A stretch of 64,000 nucleotides of DNA from Gonatopus flavifemur. Its lineage: Eukaryota > Arthropoda > Insecta > Hymenoptera > Dryinidae. Numbering within the stretch: position 1 is the stretch's first letter; each line of letters begins with the position of its first letter. The stretch covers positions 29,884,001 through 29,948,000 of the forward strand of contig JAFFJZ010000003.1 of assembly GCA_018340375.1 (NCBI GenBank), written 5' to 3'. Below are positions 56,845 to 64,000 of this stretch, piece after piece. The translations under genes and the position numbers were made by a program. The notes beneath the pieces were generated by a model. It was not told where the DNA came from and did not search any database. It was given only the letters and a program-made list of their open reading frames with translations.

Positions 56845-57303
56845 CTGGAGTTTGAATCGTTTATTGGAACAAATCAAGAATCAGATAACAAAATATTTCA
56901 TTATTGAAGTCCCAAAATTTTGCATTACTGTTTTTAAGCGATGTTTTCAGTGTGAATTTTCGTTTCGTTCGTATAAACGATTCAAACAGTAGCAACATCA
57001 TAATGTGAGATCAAAGATCTCGGAATATCATCTCTATTGCATCGATTTCTGTCATCTTTTCATATCTTACTCGAGAGTTCTAAATGCAATCTAAAATATA
57101 TCACGGATAACTTTTAGATAGCATTTAAGACTCTTGAGAAGACATCAAGGAGGTGGCATTCCGACATCTTTCAGATAACATTATGACAGTTTCCAATGTT
57201 GGGCGAAAAATTGTTTACTGGGTGTGTATAGAAATCCGTGATTGTCTGTGTGATATCTTTCCAAAACTCTTTTTTCTCAGTGTGGTCAGTATTCCTTTTA
57301 GAT

Positions 57304-57557
57304 ACACTGTAAAGAATAATCGAAATTCTCCCATGTATATCAACTGGACAATTCCAATCACTGATTGGGGAATCAGTTTCCGGTACATTTATATGAAATT
57401 TTCCATACATTTATCTGAAAATTCCAAACTGTATGGGATTCTCTCCAGCATATCACAGTCAATTTCCGGACAAGTTCGGAGAATTCCTAACGCAAATATG
57501 TGTTAATTACTTTACATAAATATGTAGGAATTTTCGCATAGAAATTCTTTACAGTGC
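57304..57557. mobile_element. MITE CACTGTAAAGAAT
   Basis: The ends 'acactgtaaagaataatcg' and 'catagaaattctttacagtgc' are inverted. The interior repeats 'gaaattctcc', 'ggaattttc' and 'attccaaact' words. The 117-codon frame running into it is incidental. The right end of another CCCAGTAAAC-type element, 'ttgtttactggg', lies just upstream at 57210-57221. Confidence 0.85.
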
Positions 57558-57672
57558 AGCCTTACGCAAACTAATAATTAATATACTATCTCATTTTGAC
57601 ACATCATTGTTTTTTATTTTTCGCAGTTACATTCCACTTTTCCTACATTCAGGGCCATCGAGCATTAGAAAA

Positions 57673-57962
57673 CGGACAAAATTTTGCTACGTAGTTTGCA
57701 AATAACTAAGCACTGCTGGGATTTGACTCTAAACAGAAATCCAAAGCCCGAAACATATTTCTAAACATGAGAAAAAAGTTGTAAAAATTATTGACATTGG
57801 TAGGTTAATATGTTTATAATCTTTTGCACGATTCTTAGAAATCATTCGTAGTTCTGATTTCATAGTGAAAACTCAATTTTAGTAATGTGCTTCATCACTG
57901 CGGATTTGAATTTTGTATTCATTGCTTAATTGATTAGAAAGTACGTAGCAAAATTTTGATCA
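57673..57962. mobile_element. TIR element, CAAAATTTTGCTACGTA ends
   Basis: 'gacaaaattttgctacgtagttt' and 'aaagtacgtagcaaaattttgatc' are inverted with an 18-bp exact core. Interior AT-rich, no ORF. Confidence 0.75.
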
Positions 57963-57989
57963 TTCCTTGGACTCCGCGGTCCGTGAAGT

Positions 57990-58380
57990 CACTCGAGCAT
58001 GGTGGAGTAGCGGAGGGGAAAACTCAAATTTTGCACGAAATTTTTTCAAAAGGTACGTAATTCATATAAATTTGAAGTGAATGATGATGGATTAAACACT
58101 TGGGATGGCGCACTGCCGCGTACTTTGAATTTCCCAATGGTTTCTGAAGGCTAAAAAATAAAATTGTAAAATTTGTCGACGTTCAGAGGTTACAATGTTA
58201 CAATTTTATTTTTTAGCCTTCAGAAATCATTGGGAAATTAAAAGTGCGCGGTAGTAGTGCACATTCCCGAGTATTTGATTCATCGTCATTCACTTCAAAT
58301 TTATATTAATTACGTGCTTTTTCAAAGAAGTTCGTGCAAAATTGGACTTTTCTCCTCCCCCACTCCCCCATCCTCGAGTG
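57990..58380. repeat. 390-bp foldback palindrome
   Basis: It begins 'cactcgagcatggtggagta' and ends 'ctcgagtg'. The arms match for about 180 bp each, including 'gcacgaaattttttcaaaa', 'aaatttgaagtgaatga' and 'cagaaatcattgggaaatt' or complements. They meet near 58185 around 'gtcgacgttcagagg'. The innermost arm 'gaaggctaaaaaataaaattgta' is almost exact. No ORF; a foldback element or hairpin locus. Confidence 0.9.
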
Positions 58381-58769
58381 CCCTAAGAAAGAAAACCTTT
58401 TTACTTTTCAAATGCTACAATTCTCAGGCTTCATCGAGGCTCCCGGTCCTAGAACGGGAATGATTTCAATCAGTCTGCATGAATGAATAGATTTGTGCAC
58501 AAATCAATCTACATATCGATAATATTGGTTGACTGCTGTGTCCAAAAATTACGGTGACATTTGAATTTAAACTCTGTGCGCAAATGTATTTGGGGAAGTG
58601 CTCTTATTTTTAAGTTAGTATGACTGTCTTGGATGCCCTCGCCAAGGGTCACATTAAAATATTCATTAGTGTTTGGGAGACGCTTCGTTTTGTAAATTGC
58701 TGAAAATGAATTTTTCGATTTTTATAATGTCTGCATTTGTTGAGCAAAAAATTTGCATTGAATTTTGTT

Positions 58770-60866
58770 TGCGGGATGAATTTTCTGCTGCTGATTGGTC
58801 GAGGATGGTGCGGAGAGTCTTTGATGACGAGGCTATGTCGAAAAAAAATGTTTACAAGTAGTATAAACCCAGTGAACCCTGAGTTCTTAAAGATGAATAT
58901 AAGATATCCGATGAAAAAAACCTTTAAGATCTAAAAGATGTCTTATAGATGTATATCAGAAATCTTCAAAAAGATATCTTACAGATGCCTGTATAAGATA
59001 TCTGAGATATATCTGAAAAATCGATTGCGATAAGAGTTCTTAAAATATCATCTATAAGACATCTTTCAGAACTTCATTTCTGAAAAGATGGCGTCTACCG
59101 ACTTTGCTTTTTGCATCACTTTTCTGCCTCATTCTCTCGCGTGCAGTACGTGTCGAATGTTGAATCTTATATATAAAAATGTTATATATTAGAATTCAAG
59201 GGATTCAAAGGTGCAATTGACCTGTTCATGGGATAAAAACTCACCAAGTAAGTGTATGATATTTTATTCGTATATTCGTTGGATGTCATTGTATACTTTT
59301 TCAAAATCAGCATTAGTAAACATTACCGGCATTCCTAACCTTGCTCTTTACCGTCGTTTACATATATATATTATGCAAAAAAAATATCATGCACTTACTT
59401 GATGACATCTTATCCTATTTATAGGCGCAATTGCACTTCTTGAATATCTTGAACTATTACAATAATGAATTTATGAACCTGAATGTATGAATTTGCAGCG
59501 GGCTGTCTTCTTCTCGAAACATCTTCATCGAATTCATGTATCGATCCCTTGGCGAAGGTAGATCTCATAATTCTTCATAATTTCTCATAAAAGTGACAAT
59601 TTTTCATATTTCCTCATAAATTACAAATTCGGTAAGAAAGATCTAATATTTTCTCCTTGAACTTGTACCAAATGAGGAAATATAAAGATTCATGACTTTC
59701 ATGAGAATTATGGAAAATTATGATAAACATTACCACCAGGGTTTTTGTATGACTTCTGAAATATATCATTTTTCGGATTTCTAATTTTGCTCTCCCATAA
59801 GACCTCATTAAGATATCTTAAAGAAGCTCCTGAAAGATCTCTTTTCAGATATCTTGAAGATATATAATAGTGTTGCGTCCGATATCTTTATGATATCTCA
59901 AAGATCTCTTTCGGGAGAAATTTTAAGATATCTTACAAAATTTTCAGACATCTTTCAGATATCTAATAGAAATCGGATTGTCTATTTGGGAAGACTATCG
60001 AAGACGAAAAGCTTCAAAGACGTCGACCATCAGCTTCAACTGACAGAGTTCACGTCCAGAAAATCAAAGATTTGGTGCTTGTAAATCGTTGATTAACAAT
60101 CAGAGACCTTGCCGATGATGTTGGCATTTCAAAAGGATCAGTCAATACCATTTTGAAGGATATTTTGGACCTCAGACGCGTCAAATCTCGATTGGTACCG
60201 AAAACACTGAATTTCCTGGAAAAACATCGTCGCTTTGAAGTGTCTAAAACAATGCTTTCCGGCTATCAGGACAAGATAAAACGCATTATTACGGGGGATG
60301 AAACGCGGATTCATACTTACGACCCAAAAACAACCGATCAATCAAGTGAATATCGCGTTGAAGGTGAGACAAAACCAAAAAAACCGCGCCAAAGTCGCTG
60401 AAAAATCAAGGGTATGTTGACTGTTTTCTTCGATTCTCGTGGTGTTGTACATTACGAGTTCCTTCCACCGGGTCAAACTGTCAACGGAGAATATCATTTG
60501 AGCGTTATGCGTCGTTTACGTGAAGCTATTCGTCTAAAGAGACCGGAATTATGGTGAGACAACTCTTGGTTTTTGTACCACGACGATGCACCGGCTCACC
60601 CTGCATTGATCCTTCGTGACCATTCCGCAAAAAACTCGACCCATATCGTTCCACAACCATCGTCTTCAATTGACTTGGCACCGTGCGACTTCTGGCTATT
60701 CGACAAACTCAAAAGACCGCTCCGGGGACACCGTTTTGAGTTGATAGAGGAGATCCAAGCTGAATCGAAGAGAGAGCTCAAGGCCATCCCGTAAACCTAC
60801 TTTAACAACTGCTTCGAATATTGGAAAATACGTTGGCATAAGTGCATTGTATCTCGGGGGGGTTTG
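58770..60866 (+). pseudogene. Mariner C transposase remnant
   Basis: The N-terminal HTH part is at 58770-58867 (RMVRRVFDDEAMSKKN). It resumes after the insertion at 59991 (EDEKLQRRRPSAST) and runs to a TGA after LVLVNR, the same stop as in A and B. Then comes the first Asp region ITGDETRIHTYDP (60153-60401) and a TGA after KPRQSR, shared with B. The last part has YHDDAPAH (second Asp present, Asn changed to Asp) and DLAPCDFWLF, with a further stop after ELKAIP. It shares with B the 20-bp deletion in the HTH region. Inactive. Confidence 0.9.
58868..59990. mobile_element. Word-filled element (agatatctta) inserted in mariner C
   Basis: It starts 'cccagtgaaccctgagttc' and ends 'attgtctatttggg'. 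Both outer parts (58880-59070 and 59800-59975) are built of variants of 'aagatatctta/agatgtcttat'. The centre is different: an inverted repeat of about 70 bp ('attcaagggattcaaag', 'aagtaagtgtatgata' at 59193-59264 versus 59385-59455) and plain sequence. Mariner text is contiguous across it ('gtataaa' / 'agactatcgaagac'). Confidence 0.88.
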
Positions 60867-61314
60867 AAGGCGACGAACTTGATTATGGGAAATAAATACA
60901 GATTTTTTTACAATAAATGCCATGTCACCTTATTTTTTGGACACAGTAGTATAAATTACAATACCAATTTACTGAAGTATTTAAGACGAAAAATACAAAA
61001 ATTCTGAAGAGCATCGGCATCGTTGTTTAGATTTATGAGACTAAATTCATCAAAAGGAATTACGGTGACGTATTTTATGGAATTTCACAAGAAAATATTG
61101 TTTGGACTACTCGGAAAAGAAACTCATTGACTCCTACTGAATTTCTAAGTATCTTGTACAATGTTTCCAATCAAAATCCATTTATAGATTTATAATAAGA
61201 TTTGATGGAATGCAATAAACTTCTTCGAAGAAAAATTTCCCCTTCATCTCATGAAATCTCTCTGAAAACTGTACAATGTTCTCCCATTCGGTTCAATTCC
61301 AGTGAATGTTAACG

Positions 61315-61720
61315 GGTTTCCCCCAACGATTCCGAAGTGACCAATTTTTTTGGTTTACTCTCGGTTATTTATTGGTTTGGTAGAAATTTGGTCAGAAAAT
61401 GGTCACCCAGATGGTTTTTACCATATAATAACCTATTTATGACTGAAAACTAACGGTTGCTTAGAACAAATCTGCCACCACAAGGTCACCAAAAAAGTGT
61501 GGCCTGTTTTTGGAATCTTCTCAGTATTTTTGAGGTAAAAACCCAGAAAGTGACCACAAAATAACCAAAAAAATCATCAAATTGAGATTGGTTGAATTTT
61601 TGTTGGATTTTGGACAATTTTTGTTGAAAAAATGTAAACCGAACTTTGTTGGATTCTGGTTCAATGTAACCGAAATTTTTCGTTGCTTGTCGGTTCACCC
61701 AGATCCGCTAGGGTATCAGG
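61315..61720. repeat. Degenerate ggtcacc/ttttggt word repeats
   Basis: 'agaaaatggtcacccagatgg', 'caaggtcaccaaaaaag', 'agtgaccacaaaataacc' and 'tcggttcacccagatcc' recur with 'gttggattttgg' words. No clear TIR. Probably a decayed word-filled element. Confidence 0.45.
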
Positions 61721-61749
61721 GAGAATTTCGAATAATGAAACACTCCAGA

Positions 61750-61840
61750 CAGCACAACCTGACACTTGAATGTTTATGGGAGGTTTATAGAACGTAGGGG
61801 ACTTTTTGTGAACGTCCCAGAGACACGTTTTGCTGTCAGG
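61750..61840. repeat. Small inverted-repeat element, GACAGCAMAAC ends
   Basis: 'gacagcacaacctgacac' and 'gacacgttttgctgtc' are imperfect inverted ends about 90 bp apart. Confidence 0.5.
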
Positions 61841-62319
61841 GATATTTTGTGCATACATTGATATACGATGTGCATAAAATACTGTATATGATACTCAATC
61901 GATCGATTGAAAAAGATTTCAACACACACAGCACAAAATGTCTTAAGGTAATTCTCATTCCCGACAAAAATCAGTGTGACCACCGTGCTTCCAATCTGTA
62001 GTACTTACTCACTGGATGGGTGATGTTTTTAATAAATAGTAAACGAAAGACTATCCTCTCAAGCTAAATTTATGTAACCAAACCACACAGTTAATTGTTT
62101 TATTAAGCTTTGAAGCATAAAAATGTCACTTTCATGACTGTGATCACCTTGCTCCCACAAGGAAAAAAAATCAGAACTATTTATTTGTCTATAATATTCA
62201 CTTTTCAAATGAGCCAATATTAACTGCGATGCATAACTCATTTAATAGTAGAATAAAATATCCATAGCTACACAGATTTTTCTATGAATCGTCATATCAA
62301 AGTTTGTGATCAGTTTTTT

Positions 62320-63025
62320 TGTCACTTCCATGGACTTATGTCACATTCCTTTTATTCTGAAAAATATTGTGCGAGGAAAACAATCCAAAAGGCTGTAGAC
62401 ACAGTACTGAGGCAACATCTCAAGCGAGTGGTGGGTTCATAACGGTGTTGTAATCACAACAAGAAAATTCAAGTTCGAATTCTATTCTCGTAACTCGTCG
62501 AGCATAACGGTCACAACCATGGCAGCTATTTTAAGGTATTTAATTTTCATTAATGAAACTTTGAATGTGTGATTCTATTGCGTTTTTGCTTGATAAACAG
62601 GGAGCCAAGTCATCAACTAGATATCAAATTTTGGGGTGTTACATTTTTGAAATTTTAATGCATAAAAAGTCACTTCCGTGGAGTCACTCCCATGCCTCCG
62701 TGGATAAAAAATATATCCATGGAAGTCACCATTGATCCATAGAAGTGATAAATTTACAATATATCAACATGGCTTCATTGAATGATTATTTTGATTTTTT
62801 CTCCATGGATTTGTTTTGTATTCTGAATGACCAGAACCTTTCATTCAAACTTGAATCAGATGGTTGAATTGTTTTTTTTTCCTTTTTTCACTACTACTAT
62901 GGGAATGAAATTGATGAGGATAATAAAAGTAATTTTGTGACGCGATGGTATATATTGTTTCAAAAAAGTGTTACCATCTTTTAGTACGTCACTTCCATAG
63001 ATATGAGATCACTTCCATGGAAGAC
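62320..63025. repeat. Dispersed cacttccatggaagtga words
   Basis: The self-complementary word CTTCCATGGAAG and variants occur near 62325, 62670, 62690, 62720, 62740, 62990 and 63012, with plain sequence between. A B-box-like 'aagttcgaattct' at about 62472 hints at an eroded SINE. No gene supported. Confidence 0.55.
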
Positions 63026-64000
63026 ATTTTTTTCAATCCCCTCTCATTGAGGGCTGTCGGGGTTGCGAGCTCAGCGACTATGTTTTTCGTTTAGAGTAAG
63101 ATTTAAACTTTGAAAATCCACCATAAGAGAGGTTTTCATTAACTCATCAATTTCCGACCTCCGAAATGAGAATTACTCCTCAGTCGTGCTTCGGAATATT
63201 GTTACGACGTTTTCGAGACATTCATAATATTTCAGCAATATTTCGAGACATCACTGAGATATCTTGTGCTGTTTAGGAACACAATGAAATTTCATTGTTC
63301 TCGATAGGAGCAGACGCTCGGTAAATCTAAAAAATTCTCATCATTTTGATATCAATGTTCTCATTTAAAATCCACAAGAGTCTGATCGAAGCTATAAAAT
63401 CCACTCTTGATATAGTTCTTTTCTGAATTAGGAGAATTCAAAGGATGTAAATCAGGTAAGGATATTTGTACTCCAACTTCTTTAGGATCAAGAATTTCAT
63501 ATTTTATAGCAGACATAATAAAATACTATATGAAAAAATTCAACGCACGAACATTTAAAATGAGAGCATGTTTCATAAATGGAAGTTCGTTGCAATAAAA
63601 TAACAGTAATTCTTCATAAATGTTCAGTCTACCCGTTATTCCCTCGTTGTTGATTCTTATTTCATACGTCATTGAAATAACAGCCAAAAGAGTTAGTATT
63701 GTATTCCTCTTCATCCAACTCCATGCAGGGATGGGCAGTCTCAATTACTTTTTTGTACTCGAAGTACTCTTTCTTGTTAAGGGCACACGAGTACCAACAA
63801 AAAGGAGCCAAATTTTGCGCCAACTTTTTCCATAAATCATGCGTTCAACGGAAATTTTCAATGAATAACAATGGAATTCACGGCTAGGATTGGACTCTAA
63901 AGTTAAGTTTCAGTCTTTTTCTGATTTTCTGGTGGAAGTAAGAGGATTTTAAAATTAATAACCTCCAACTAACAATTTTCTAATACTTGCAAACTATGGA
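63026..64000. other. AT-rich window end, no supported gene
   Basis: Short frames only. 'gaatattgttacgacgttttcgag', 'catttcagcaatatttcgagacat' and 'cttgtgctgttta' near 63195-63285 resemble the 'ttctgagaatatt' words and the AGCACA end of 52132-53340, so this may be a fragment of that family. Confidence 0.4.

Larger units (their letters stand above)
58530..60952 (+). mobile_element. Mariner copy C, split by a word-filled element
   Basis: The left TIR 'gactgctgtgtccaaaaatt' and right TIR 'ggacacagtagtata' match copy A. Removing the insertion (58868-59990) leaves about 1.3 kb, full mariner length with both TIRs. It is the only copy here besides A that has both ends. Confidence 0.92.

Noticed and set aside
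57153..57506. 117-codon plus frame.
   Set aside because: It crosses the borders of two TIR elements and shows no domain.

Overview
The window is AT-rich nuclear DNA of an animal, most likely an insect and probably a hymenopteran. The pointers are several decayed mariner transposons, one intronless MATH/BTB (speckle-type POZ-like) gene, tRNA-derived SINE heads, a fragment of a non-LTR retrotransposon, and dozens of short terminal-inverted-repeat (TIR) elements. No bacterial operon, phage, CRISPR array or rRNA was seen. The lineage call is inference from gene and transposon style, not from a marker gene.

The only confident protein-coding gene is the 371-codon MATH/BTB gene at 54868-55983 (+), flanked closely by small TIR elements and followed by an AATAAA at 56259. 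Two short, well-spliced-looking open segments on the minus strand (10636-10702 and 56791-56844) may be internal exons of one or more large genes. If so, most of this window is giant-intron DNA. A weak candidate terminal exon lies at 17095-17401 (+).

Layout. 0-10 kb: small TIR elements, a tRNA-like SINE head at 3.4 kb, and a cluster of 'gccagtactggc' repeats with a second SINE head at 6.0-6.9 kb. 10-17 kb: the candidate exon, then a dense stack of nested palindromic elements (11.8-14.4 kb) and a 'TGGACA' word array (15.5-16.0 kb). 17-19.7 kb: quieter DNA with weak ORFs and a LINE 3' fragment. 19.75-22.67 kb: mariner A, carrying two nested insertions. 22.7-27.7 kb: mostly plain AT-rich DNA. 28-31 kb: small TIR elements and a 'catatatg' element. 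32.2-36.7 kb: a 0.9-kb TIR element, mariner B abutting mariner D (a different mariner family), and a 0.65-kb TIR element. 37-48 kb: plain DNA plus palindromic elements and more 'cagtactgg' repeats. 48-50.5 kb: a tandem duplication, and a satellite of about 121 bp split by a 1.12-kb long-inverted-repeat element that left a TATA target duplication. 52.1-53.8 kb: a composite nest of three TIR families plus a SINE. 54-58.4 kb: the MATH/BTB gene, candidate exon and large palindromes. 58.5-61 kb: mariner C, split by a word-filled element. 61-64 kb: degenerate word repeats and plain DNA.

The most unusual feature is a recurring architecture. TIR elements with a few terminus types (CCCTGGTAAA/CCCTTGTAAAAA, ACACGGARAAAA, CCCAGTRAAC) have interiors built almost entirely from degenerate copies of one short word. 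The word differs between elements: gattcagag, catatatga, agatatctt, gctgtggcagc, cgttacgata. At least two of these sit inside mariner copies, so they were mobile as units.
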